A stretch of 5,988 bases of DNA, taken from positions 1-5,988 of the forward strand of contig JABFWJ010000265.1 of NCBI GenBank assembly GCA_013362295.1, in the 5' to 3' direction. Positions 1 to 5,969 of this stretch are shown here, in pieces. The notes beneath the pieces were generated by a model. That model did no database searches. It saw nothing but the letters and a program-made list of their open reading frames with translations, and was not told the origin of the DNA. Source of the DNA: Thermoleophilia bacterium (GTDB lineage Bacteria > Actinomycetota > Thermoleophilia > Gaiellales > Gaiellaceae). Made by a program: the position numbers and the translations under genes. The stretch's first letter is position 1. Each line of letters begins with the position of its first letter.

Positions 1-6
1 GCGCAT
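1..6 (-). CDS. Probable start of a further gene, cut off by the window edge
   Basis: On the minus strand an ATG at 6..4, followed by one CGC codon, is preceded by GGAGG (17..13) with a 6-nt spacer, which is a strong Shine-Dalgarno arrangement. It lies 27 nt past the stop of the MBL-fold gene in the same direction, so it would be the third gene of that unit. Only two codons are inside the window, so nothing can be said about the product. A chance ATG after a purine-rich stretch is possible. Confidence 0.4.
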
Positions 7-33
7 CCTGCGCCTCCGAGCGCGGCTGCTCCC

Positions 34-915
34 CTAAGACGCGCCGGTGAGGATCGTCTCGAGGTTGCGGCGATGCACGGCCTCGTAGGGCGCGAAGTAG
101 TGGATCGACCCGTCGGCGAGCGAGTCGGCGACCAGCTCGCGCAGGCTCGCCTCACGCAGACTCCGCTCTGTTCGCGAGCGGAGGAGCGTCGCGATGTACC
201 GCTCCGTCGCGCGGATCAGGCCGGGCGTGTAGCCGCCCGCCGCGATCACGTCCGGATCGCCGTGATTGGGCAGGATGCGATCCGGCGCGAGCTCGCGCAG
301 CTTCGCGAGATCGACGAGGTGCTCGTCGAGACCCTCCGGCTCGTCGACGTACGTGATCGTGTCCTCCATCGTGTCGCCGCAGAGCAGCAGCCTCCGGGCG
401 GCCAGCCAGATCACGGTCGCATCGTCGCTGTGGATGTTCACGTGGATCAACTCGAGCTCCAGCCGACCGACGGCGAGGCGCCGGCGATTGCGGAAGACCG
501 ACGACGGCAGGATCAACGGCTCGATCCGGGGCGGTCCCTCGAGCGTGCCCTGCTCGATCGCAGGCTTGAGACGAGCGAGCAGCTCGGCCGTTCGCTCGCA
601 CGCAACGACGTCGCAGTCCTGGAAGGCGGCCGTCCCGGCGACATGGTCGAGGTGCCAGTGACTGAGCACGACCGTGAACCGCCGCACGCCCTCGTGCTCG
701 AGGGCCGTGCGGATGAAGCGCGCGTGCTCGACGGAGACGTGCGTGTCGTAGACGACCGCCTCGCCGCCCGACACGATCGCGTAGCTCGCGATCCCGAGCC
801 CAAGCGCTCCGTCGTCGACCCAGTTCGGACCCTCGGCGAAGCGAGAGCCCTCGGTGCGTCCGTCGTAGAAGGCATAGATGCCTTCGGCGGGGCGCAGCAC
901 GCGCATCGGGTGCAT
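34..915 (-). CDS. MBL-fold metallo-hydrolase
   Basis: A 293-residue, probably cytoplasmic hydrolase of the metallo-beta-lactamase superfamily; no signal peptide or membrane segment is visible. The dinuclear metal site is complete: SHWHLDH at 85-91 gives H86, H88, D90 and H91. H162 lies in the second metal-ligand loop (IHSDD), D181 in CGDT is the bridging aspartate, and H218 is in PNHGD. The C-terminal 60 residues are mainly helical and probably cap the active site. Family members include lactonases, glyoxalase II-like thioesterases and other hydrolases. The metal ligands do not separate these, so the substrate is unknown. The ATG at 915 lies 5 nt after the stop of the MDR oxidoreductase gene, which implies one transcript and perhaps consecutive or detoxifying steps. 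An in-frame ATG at 906 is an alternative start; neither has a convincing ribosome binding site, which fits translational coupling. Confidence 0.9.
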   Translation of the reverse strand: MHPMRVLRPAEGIYAFYDGRTEGSRFAEGPNWVDDGALGLGIASYAIVSGGEAVVYDTHVSVEHARFIRTALEHEGVRRFTVVLSHWHLDHVAGTAAFQDCDVVACERTAELLARLKPAIEQGTLEGPPRIEPLILPSSVFRNRRRLAVGRLELELIHVNIHSDDATVIWLAARRLLLCGDTMEDTITYVDEPEGLDEHLVDLAKLRELAPDRILPNHGDPDVIAAGGYTPGLIRATERYIATLLRSRTERSLREASLRELVADSLADGSIHYFAPYEAVHRRNLETILTGAS

Positions 916-920
916 CGGCG

Positions 921-1814
921 TTACGGCCTGAGGACGATCTTTCCGAACACTGCCCGTCCCTCGATCGCCCGGTGGGCCTCAGCCGCCTCGGCAAGCGGAA
1001 GCTCGCGGTCGATCACGGGAGTCAGCTCACCCTTCGCGGCGAGCTCGATCAGCAGCTCGAAGTCCTCCTTCGTCACCGAGGCGGCGCCCGTGCCGATGAT
1101 GCGCGCCCGCTTCTCGATCAGTGGCCAGAGGCCGAGCGAGACGATCGGGCTGTCGACCGCTCCCGGGGTGACGAGCCGACCGCTGGGAGCAAGCGCTGCC
1201 AGGCTGCGCTCGAATGCGGCGCCGCCGACCGGATCGAAGACAACGGCCGCGCCGAGCCGGTCGATGCGTTCGTCGTCGTAGGCGAGCGGCTCGGCGCCCA
1301 GGTCGCGGAGACGCTCATGCTTCGACTCGCTCGCCGTCGCGTAGACGGTCGCGCCGAGGTAGCGGCCGATGTCGATCGCCGCCTGACCAGTCCCGCTCGA
1401 ACCGGCCTGCACGAGCAGCGTGTCGCCGCTGCGCAGCTCGCCGTCGGCGAGCGACGCCCAGGCGGTCTTGTAGGCGACACCGAGGGCGGCGGCGTGCGCG
1501 CTGTCGAGTGAGTCCGGAATCGGCCAAACGTTCTCGAGCGGCGCAGCGATCAGCTCGGCGTACGTGCCGCGCGCTCCCGTGACGATGACGCGCTCGCCGG
1601 TGTCCGCCCGCGTCCCTGCTCCGTCGACGCCGGGCGTGTACGGCGTCGAGGCTCCGACTGCCGCCGGCGCCTGCCGCTGCGTCAGGTCGAAGTGGTTGAC
1701 GGCAGCGGCGTCGAGACGGACGAGCACCTTCCCCTTGCCCGGCTGTGCGTCCGGCGTCTCCTCCAGCCGGAGAACCTCCGGGCCACCCCCCTCGCGGACG
1801 ACGATCGCACGCAC
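921..1814 (-). CDS. Zinc-independent MDR oxidoreductase, quinone oxidoreductase-like
   Basis: A 297-residue member of the medium-chain dehydrogenase/reductase superfamily, expected to use NAD(P)H to reduce a quinone, enone or aldehyde in the cytoplasm. The protein begins MRAIVVREGGGPEVLRL, the classic quinone-oxidoreductase opening. It continues with VNHFD near 39-43, the nucleotide-binding glycine motif AGSSGTG at 137-143, and FDPVGG at 193-198. The chosen reading has no cysteine, so neither the catalytic nor the structural zinc site of alcohol dehydrogenases is present. It is shorter than the roughly 320 residues usual for the family. The gap lies between PYTPGVDGAG (58-67) and GTYAE (83-87), where the usual long GDRV loop is reduced. 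The start is taken as GTG at 1814 because it gives the family N-terminus and lies 7 nt after a TAGATT box. A TTG at 1823 would add three residues (MAC) but falls inside that box. The exact substrate cannot be read from sequence. Confidence 0.9.
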   Translation of the reverse strand: MRAIVVREGGGPEVLRLEETPDAQPGKGKVLVRLDAAAVNHFDLTQRQAPAAVGASTPYTPGVDGAGTRADTGERVIVTGARGTYAELIAAPLENVWPIPDSLDSAHAAALGVAYKTAWASLADGELRSGDTLLVQAGSSGTGQAAIDIGRYLGATVYATASESKHERLRDLGAEPLAYDDERIDRLGAAVVFDPVGGAAFERSLAALAPSGRLVTPGAVDSPIVSLGLWPLIEKRARIIGTGAASVTKEDFELLIELAAKGELTPVIDRELPLAEAAEAHRAIEGRAVFGKIVLRP

Positions 1815-1821
1815 GCACGCC

Positions 1822-1827
1822 AATCTA
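1822..1827 (-). promoter_or_regulatory. Candidate -10 box for a leaderless MDR/MBL transcript
   Basis: The minus strand reads TAGATT, then GGCGTGC, then the GTG start at 1814. A -10 at this distance would place transcription initiation at or next to the start codon. That would explain why no Shine-Dalgarno sequence is visible. Leaderless mRNAs are common in actinobacteria. No good -35 hexamer is seen 16-19 nt upstream, so the call rests on the -10 match alone. Confidence 0.35.
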
Positions 1828-1868
1828 GGTCATCGCGGCACGGCCGATGCGGGAAGCGAACGAGAGCT

Positions 1869-1901
1869 CGAATCTGGTTCGGCTGCGCCGAATCAGATTC
1901 G
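1869..1901 (-). terminator. Hairpin after the histidine kinase gene, probable terminator
   Basis: Two 15-nt arms (1869-1883, CGAATCTGGTTCGGC; 1887-1901, GCCGAATCAGATTCG) enclose a 3-nt loop. The first arm is met 9 nt after the kinase stop codon, at the end of the dipZ-regulator-kinase unit and before the MDR gene. The arms differ at one position, which is an A-C mismatch in the minus-strand RNA and a G-U pair in the plus-strand RNA. No U-tract follows, which is common for high-GC actinobacterial terminators. It could also be an mRNA-stabilising hairpin or a palindromic operator for the MDR gene. Confidence 0.6.
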
Positions 1902-1909
1902 GTCCTGCG

Positions 1910-2986
1910 CTAGCGCGGCAGCGCGAAGACGATGCGGGCGCCGCCGCCCGGGCGCGGTTCGGCCCAGATCGTTCCGCCGTGCGCCTCGACGAGGCCGCGC
2001 GCGATCGCAAGCCCGAGGCCGGCGCCGCCGCCTTCCGAGCGGCTCCGAGCCTCATCGGCCTTCCAAAAGCGCTCGAAGATCCTGAGCTCGCCGCCCGGCG
2101 CGAGGCCGGTGCCGGTGTCCTCGACGGCGACCTGGACGCTCTGCTCGGCCGGCTCCACGATCACCGCGACCGAACCGTCCGACGGCGTGTGACGGAGAGC
2201 GTTCGTGAGCAGGTTGAGCAGCACGCGTTCAACCTTGTCGGGCGCCGCGCTGATCTCCGGCGTCGCTTCGTCGACGCGCGACTCGAGCCGCACGCCTTGC
2301 ACCCGCGCCTGGGCGTCGACGGCGCGCAGGCATGTCTCGACGATGTCGCCGACGCGTGTCGACCGGAGATGAAGCGTCAATGCGCCGGCGTCGATGCAGG
2401 CGAGCTCGAAGAGATCGTCGATCAGCAGCGAGAGGCCCTGCACCTGCTCGCGGACGACCGGCAGGTACTCCTCGGGCGAGGCGAGACCGTCCTCCAGCGC
2501 TTCGAGCATCGCCTGGATCGCGGCGACGGGGGTGCGCAGATCGTGACTCGCCCAGGCGACGAGCTGCCGGCGGGCATCGAAGATCCGCTCGACGTTCGCC
2601 GCCATCTCGTTGAAGGACGTCGCAAGCTCGGCGAGCTCCGCGGGCCGGCCGAGCTGCGGCGCGCGTGCCGCGAGGTCGCCCGTCGCCAGTTGCCGGGACG
2701 CCAGCCGGAGCTCGTCGATCGGGCCGACGATCCAGCGGGCGACGAGCAGCGCGCCGATCACCGCCGAGAGCGCGGACGCAGCGGAGACGGCGAGGATCTT
2801 GACGTCGTCGTGCATGTGGAACATCACCCAGCCGGACGCGAGCACTGCCCCGAGCGGCAGGGAGACTGCGAGGACCGTGAGGCCGGTGAGCTGCAGCCGC
2901 ACGGTCGGCAGGAGCCGTACGACGAGCGCGGCGACGATGCCGACGAGCAGCGTGGACAGTGCGAGGACGATTGCGACCTCGATCAC
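1910..2986 (-). CDS. Membrane sensor histidine kinase (HAMP, HisKA, HATPase)
   Basis: A 358-residue sensor kinase expected to autophosphorylate and pass phosphate to the response regulator encoded just before it. Three membrane segments are visible at about 2-24, 32-55 and 63-85. The arginine-bearing loop between the first two suggests the N-terminus is outside. The only outer loop is about six residues, F56-H-M-H-D-D61, so there is no separate extracellular sensor domain. A HAMP linker follows (about 86-138), then the dimerisation helix with phospho-accepting H148 in SHDLRTP. The ATP-binding domain has an N box with N258 and N262 (NLLTNALRHTP), a G1 box D290-TGTG, an F box FERFWK (304-309) and a G2 box GGGAGLGLA (319-327). 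The GTG start at 2986 overlaps the regulator stop as GTGA, the usual mark of translational coupling. A longer reading back to 3466 would run through the regulator gene out of frame and is not credible. The signal sensed is unknown. Confidence 0.93.
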   Translation of the reverse strand: MIEVAIVLALSTLLVGIVAALVVRLLPTVRLQLTGLTVLAVSLPLGAVLASGWVMFHMHDDVKILAVSAASALSAVIGALLVARWIVGPIDELRLASRQLATGDLAARAPQLGRPAELAELATSFNEMAANVERIFDARRQLVAWASHDLRTPVAAIQAMLEALEDGLASPEEYLPVVREQVQGLSLLIDDLFELACIDAGALTLHLRSTRVGDIVETCLRAVDAQARVQGVRLESRVDEATPEISAAPDKVERVLLNLLTNALRHTPSDGSVAVIVEPAEQSVQVAVEDTGTGLAPGGELRIFERFWKADEARSRSEGGGAGLGLAIARGLVEAHGGTIWAEPRPGGGARIVFALPR

Positions 2987-3660
2987 GGCCGCCACCGGTA
3001 GCCCGAGCCCCAGACCGTCTCGAGATGGCGCGGCCGCGACGGGTCGCCCTCGACCTTCTCCCGCAACCGGCGCATGTGCACCGTGACCGTTCCGGTGTCG
3101 ACCGCGGCCGAGTAGCCCCACACGCGGCCCATCAGCTGCTCGCGTGAGAAGACTCGGTTCGGGTTGGAAGCGAGGAACCAGAGGAGATCGAACTCCTTGG
3201 CCGTGAGCCGCAGCGCGGCGCCGTCGCGGGTCGCCTCGCGGTTGCCCGCGTCGATCGCGATCCTGCCGAACTCGAGCCGTTCCGGGACTCGCTCGAGGAG
3301 CGGCGCTCGTCGCAGGACGGTGCGCACGCGCGCCGCGAGTTCGCGCGGCGAGAAGGGCTTCGTCATGTAGTCGTCCGCTCCCAGCTCGAGCCCGACGATG
3401 CGATCGGACTCGTCGCCGCGCGCGGTCAGCATGATCACCGGCACGTCGAAGCGTGCGCGGATCCACCGCATCAGCGCGAGCCCGTCGAGTCCGGGGAGCA
3501 TCACGTCGAGCACGACGAGTGCCGGCTGCTCGCGTTCGAGCAGCTCGCGGGCGGTCTCGCCGTCGGAGGCCTGCACGATCGAGTGGCCGTCGCGCTCGAG
3601 GTACCGCGCGACGACGTCGCGCACGATCGGCTCGTCGTCGACCACCAGCACCCGCGCCAT
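2983..3660 (-). CDS. OmpR/PhoB-family response regulator
   Basis: A 225-residue cytoplasmic transcription factor with a receiver domain (about 2-118) and an OmpR-type winged-helix DNA-binding domain (about 128-223). The receiver keeps every key residue: acidic pair D8-D9, phospho-acceptor D52 in LDVMLPG, T79 and K101 in KPF. The winged helix shows LTAKEFDLL (152-160), the recognition region around VDTGTVTVHMRRLREKV (187-203) and the terminal GSGYRW (218-223). The ATG at 3660 gives the canonical MARVLVVDDEP opening. An in-frame ATG at 3687, 4 nt after the dipZ stop, would add nine residues that do not look like receiver sequence. The gene lies 31 nt after dipZ and overlaps the kinase gene by 4 nt. 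Its likely targets include the divergent region upstream of dipZ, where TCTTA repeats have suitable 10-11 bp spacing; this is an inference. Confidence 0.95.
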   Translation of the reverse strand: MARVLVVDDEPIVRDVVARYLERDGHSIVQASDGETARELLEREQPALVVLDVMLPGLDGLALMRWIRARFDVPVIMLTARGDESDRIVGLELGADDYMTKPFSPRELAARVRTVLRRAPLLERVPERLEFGRIAIDAGNREATRDGAALRLTAKEFDLLWFLASNPNRVFSREQLMGRVWGYSAAVDTGTVTVHMRRLREKVEGDPSRPRHLETVWGSGYRWRP

Positions 3661-3691
3661 CTGCTCATTGTCGCGGAGCGGCGGCATCCGG

Positions 3692-5353
3692 CTAGCCGAA
3701 CGTGAAGGCGTAGGCGTCGACCCCGGGGTCGACGCGGAGCTCGAGCAGGCCGTCACGCAGTGACGACGACCTGACGAGCGTGTACAGGCGGTCGCCGGCG
3801 ACGTGGACGGAGCGGGTTGCGCGGCCGTCGACCAGAACGCGGACGCGTCCGTTGCCGCCGAGCACGAGGTAGACGTCGCGCGCGTGGAAGCGCAGGCGGA
3901 GGCGCGCGCCCGGCCCGGCGACGGCACGCTGATCGCCGATCGTCCAGCGCCCGCCGTACGAGAGCTCGTCGCGGCCGATCACAGCGGCGAACCGGTAGCC
4001 GGCGCCTCGACGCGGCCGGATCGCCGTGCCCCGGTAACGACTCGGGTCGAGGCGAACGTAGCCGAGGTACGTCTCCGGCGTCACGATCTCGGTCGGCGTC
4101 GCGTCGGCGACGTGACGGGCTCCGGGAACGGCGGCGCGGTTCGCCGCCAGCAGCGAGCGAATCGCGCGTTCGGTCGCTCCGTATTCGCCCTCGCCGAAGT
4201 GCGTCCGCCGCACGCGGCCGAGGCGATCGATCAGGTACTCGGCGGGCCAGTACTCGTTCGAGTACGCGTCCCACGTCTTGTAGCGGTTGTCGAGCGCCAC
4301 AGGCCACGTCACGTGCAGGTCGTGCGTTGCCGCGCGGACGTTGGCGCGGTCGTGCTCGAACGCGAACTCAGGTGTGTGGACGCCGACGATCTCGAGACCC
4401 GCGCGGTGGTACGCCGCGTACCACGCGCGTAGGTGCGGCAGCGTCCTGATGCAGTTGATGCAGGAGTACGTCCAGAAGTCGACGAGCACCACCTTGCCGC
4501 GGAGTTGCCGCAGCGTGAGCGGACGGTCGCCCGGCGTGTTCAGCCACGAATCGATCCCGGCGAAGTCCGGCGCCTTGCCGAGCACCGGCAGGCCCGACCC
4601 AGACGCCGCGCTGCTCGCCGCAAAAGCGTTGCCGCCGCCGCGGAGGTCGGCCAGGTGGCTGCGCGCGAGCTGCGTGTCCTCCACGTGCGACTGGAGCGCC
4701 GACGAGTAGCCGCCCAGGTGCGTCTGCAGCGTCTGCGGGAGGTTGAACAGGATGCCGAGCGCGCTCACCGCGATCACCACGCCGCTGATGCGGCGGAACC
4801 CCGGCCCGGTCGCGCGCAGCCGCCGCGCGACGCGCTGGCCGCCGAGCGCGATCAGCAGCATCGGCACCCCGAATCCCACGCCGTACGCGAGCGTGAGCAC
4901 AACCGTCTCGACGCCGACCCGGCTCTTCGCCGCGAGCACCGTGATCGTTGCGAGCACCGGGCCTGCGCAGGGCACGAAGACGAGCCCGAGGCTGAGACCG
5001 AGCACGAAACCGCTCGCCGGGTGGCCCCCGCGCCGGCGGGTCAAGAAGGCGAATGGGCGCTCGACGAGGAATGCGAAGCGCTTCGACAGGAGCGATCCGG
5101 CGAGCACGAAGAGCAGCACGATCGCGGCGTTGCGGAGGAAATCCTGCGGCAGGCCGAGCGCGGAGAGGATCGAAGCAGCCGAGAGCGTGAAGACGGTGAA
5201 GCTCGCCACGAGCCCGCCGATGATCAGAACCGGCCGGCGCAGGCCGCCTTCGCCGGCGCCTGCGGTCAGCACGATCGGAAGCACCGGAAGGATGCACGGC
5301 GAGACGGCGGTGATCACACCCGCGACGAGGCCGATGCCGACGAGCACGAGCAC
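3692..5353 (-). CDS. dipZ: DipZ-type fusion: CcdA membrane domain, TlpA-like thioredoxin and C-terminal beta module
   Basis: A 553-residue membrane protein expected to carry electrons from cytoplasmic thioredoxin across the membrane to reduce extracytoplasmic disulfides, for example in cytochrome c maturation or repair of secreted proteins. Residues 1-206 form a six-helix CcdA/DsbD core with the two redox cysteines C20 (SPCILP) and C129 (VPCAGP). A linker (207-257) leads to an outward-facing redoxin domain (about 258-405) with the active site YSCINC (C298, C301) and the family YWPAEYLID segment holding the cis-proline P370. The last 135 residues (about 418-553) are beta-rich and match in position the carbohydrate-binding-like module of Mycobacterium DipZ. 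The four cysteines named are the only ones in the protein. The length is shorter than Mycobacterium tuberculosis DipZ (695 residues). The start is GTG at 5353, with GGTGG just upstream; GTG at 5347 is an alternative. The gene heads the unit with the two-component system and diverges from the CHRD gene. Confidence 0.92.
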   Translation of the reverse strand: MLVLVGIGLVAGVITAVSPCILPVLPIVLTAGAGEGGLRRPVLIIGGLVASFTVFTLSAASILSALGLPQDFLRNAAIVLLFVLAGSLLSKRFAFLVERPFAFLTRRRGGHPASGFVLGLSLGLVFVPCAGPVLATITVLAAKSRVGVETVVLTLAYGVGFGVPMLLIALGGQRVARRLRATGPGFRRISGVVIAVSALGILFNLPQTLQTHLGGYSSALQSHVEDTQLARSHLADLRGGGNAFAASSAASGSGLPVLGKAPDFAGIDSWLNTPGDRPLTLRQLRGKVVLVDFWTYSCINCIRTLPHLRAWYAAYHRAGLEIVGVHTPEFAFEHDRANVRAATHDLHVTWPVALDNRYKTWDAYSNEYWPAEYLIDRLGRVRRTHFGEGEYGATERAIRSLLAANRAAVPGARHVADATPTEIVTPETYLGYVRLDPSRYRGTAIRPRRGAGYRFAAVIGRDELSYGGRWTIGDQRAVAGPGARLRLRFHARDVYLVLGGNGRVRVLVDGRATRSVHVAGDRLYTLVRSSSLRDGLLELRVDPGVDAYAFTFG

Positions 5354-5376
5354 GCATCCACCGTAGGGCCGCAGAG

Positions 5377-5382
5377 GTTGTA
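5377..5382 (-). promoter_or_regulatory. Candidate -10 box of the dipZ promoter
   Basis: The minus strand reads TACAAC here, directly next to the TCTTA-repeat block, so the repeats would cover the -35 region and spacer. That is the arrangement expected of an activator-dependent OmpR/PhoB-class promoter. A second candidate, TACGGT at 5365..5360, lies 6 nt before the GTG start and would give a leaderless message. The sequence alone does not decide between them. Confidence 0.3.
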
Positions 5383-5386
5383 ACGG

Positions 5387-5412
5387 TCTTAGCGGTTCTT
5401 ACATCTTTCTTA
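5387..5412. promoter_or_regulatory. Three TCTTA direct repeats at 10-11 bp spacing, likely regulator operator
   Basis: TCTTA occurs on the plus strand at 5387-5391, 5397-5401 and 5408-5412, so start-to-start distances are 10 and 11 bp, one helical turn each. The second and third copies extend to TTCTTAC, and a degenerate fourth copy, TTGTA, lies at 5378. Tandem half-sites one turn apart are how OmpR/PhoB-family dimers bind. The block lies between the divergent dipZ and CHRD genes and is conspicuously AT-rich for this genome. Binding by the regulator at 3660..2983 is inferred from geometry and linkage. Confidence 0.55.
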
Positions 5413-5471
5413 CGGCGCGGTCTGCGAGCCCGTGCGCCGACCACAATCGCCTGCACGCGCCATCGACAACC

Positions 5472-5478
5472 AGGAGGG
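5472..5478 (+). promoter_or_regulatory. Strong ribosome binding site of the CHRD gene
   Basis: AGGAGGG lies 4-5 nt before the ATG at 5483 and fixes that codon as the start. It excludes an earlier in-frame codon at 5432, which would place 17 unsuitable residues before the signal peptide. It is the best ribosome binding site of any complete gene in the window. Confidence 0.85.
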
Positions 5479-5482
5479 TCTC

Positions 5483-5920
5483 ATGAGACGACTGATCGTG
5501 TGCATCGCCGCCGCTGCCGTGCTCGCGCCCGCGGCGCTTGCGCTCCCGCGGGCCATGCATCCGGAGCTCGGCGCCACGCTGCTCGGGAAGAACGAGGTGC
5601 CGAAGGGCCCGCCGGCGGCGCACGGAATCGTGAATCTCAACCTCAAGTCGGGCCCGGGCCAGGTGTGCTGGACGTTCCAGCTGGCAGGGGTCTCGAAGCC
5701 GTTCGCCGCGCATATCCACAAGGGACGCGCCGGTGTCAGCGGGCCGGTCTTCATCGCACTCGGCAAGACGTTCAAGGCGAAGGGCTGCACCTCGGCGCCG
5801 AAGAAGCAGATCGAGGCTGTCGAATCGAATCCGAACGCCTTCTACGTCAACGTCCACAACGCGAAGTTCCCCAACGGGATCGTGCGCGGCCAGCTCGTGG
5901 CCGGCATGGTCCACATGTAG
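5483..5920 (+). CDS. Secreted CHRD-domain protein
   Basis: A 145-residue exported protein. Residues 1-20 are a signal peptide: MRR, then a hydrophobic stretch ending APAALA, with likely cleavage before L21. The rest is one CHRD domain (about 31-139), recognised by the opening LLGKNEVP, by AAHIHKGRAGVSGPV (75-89) with H77 and H79, and by the closing FYVNVHNAKFPNGIVRGQL (120-138). CHRD domains occur in chordin and in many bacterial secreted proteins, where their role is not established. The mature protein has exactly two cysteines, C62 (VCWTF) and C102 (KGCTS), well placed for one disulfide. Met/His pairs lie at both ends (M25-H26; M142, H144, M145). There is no lipobox, anchor or sorting signal, so it is probably free outside the membrane. 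It is divergent from dipZ across 129 nt and is followed by its own terminator, so it is likely a single-gene transcript. Confidence 0.88.
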   Translation: MRRLIVCIAAAAVLAPAALALPRAMHPELGATLLGKNEVPKGPPAAHGIVNLNLKSGPGQVCWTFQLAGVSKPFAAHIHKGRAGVSGPVFIALGKTFKAKGCTSAPKKQIEAVESNPNAFYVNVHNAKFPNGIVRGQLVAGMVHM

Positions 5921-5930
5921 CAGCCACCCA

Positions 5931-5969
5931 GACGCGCGCCGGCGGGGAAAATCCGCGCCGGCGCGCGTC
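5931..5969 (+). terminator. GC-rich terminator hairpin after the CHRD gene
   Basis: Perfect 14-nt inverted arms (5931-5944, GACGCGCGCCGGCG; 5956-5969) flank an 11-nt centre in which GG and CC can pair around AAAAT after one G-G mismatch. It starts 10 nt after the CHRD stop. No T-tract follows, as often seen in high-GC actinobacteria. Because the arms are perfect, it could also work for a convergent gene to the right of the window. Confidence 0.75.

Noticed and set aside
73..1281. Long plus-strand open frame opposite the MBL and MDR genes
   Set aside because: It is antisense to two clearly recognisable enzymes, is rich in Arg, Ala, Asp and Val in the way typical of high-GC shadow frames, and shows no domain.
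1807..1820. GCAC tetranucleotide run overlapping the MDR start, considered as a phase-variation tract
   Set aside because: There are only about three and a half units, too few for meaningful slippage, and the codons encode the expected N-terminus.
1847..3001. Plus-strand open frame of 384 codons opposite the histidine kinase
   Set aside because: The minus-strand kinase has every catalytic motif. The plus-strand translation is a low-complexity Arg/Asp/Glu-rich shadow with no recognisable motif.
2987..3466. Upstream extension of the kinase reading frame by 160 codons
   Set aside because: It overlaps the whole DNA-binding half of the regulator in another frame and gives Arg-rich sequence. The GTGA overlap at 2986 explains the true start.
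3661..3927. Upstream extension of the regulator frame into dipZ
   Set aside because: The added residues are a Ser/Ala/Thr-rich shadow of dipZ, and the canonical receiver starts at 3660.
4433..5383. Plus-strand open frame opposite the dipZ membrane domain
   Set aside because: It is charged and repetitive, as expected from antisense reading of hydrophobic codons, and spans the dipZ start region.
5442..5447. CACAAT as a -10 box for the CHRD gene
   Set aside because: The spacing to the start is reasonable, but the match is weak and no -35 is visible, so it was not listed as a feature.
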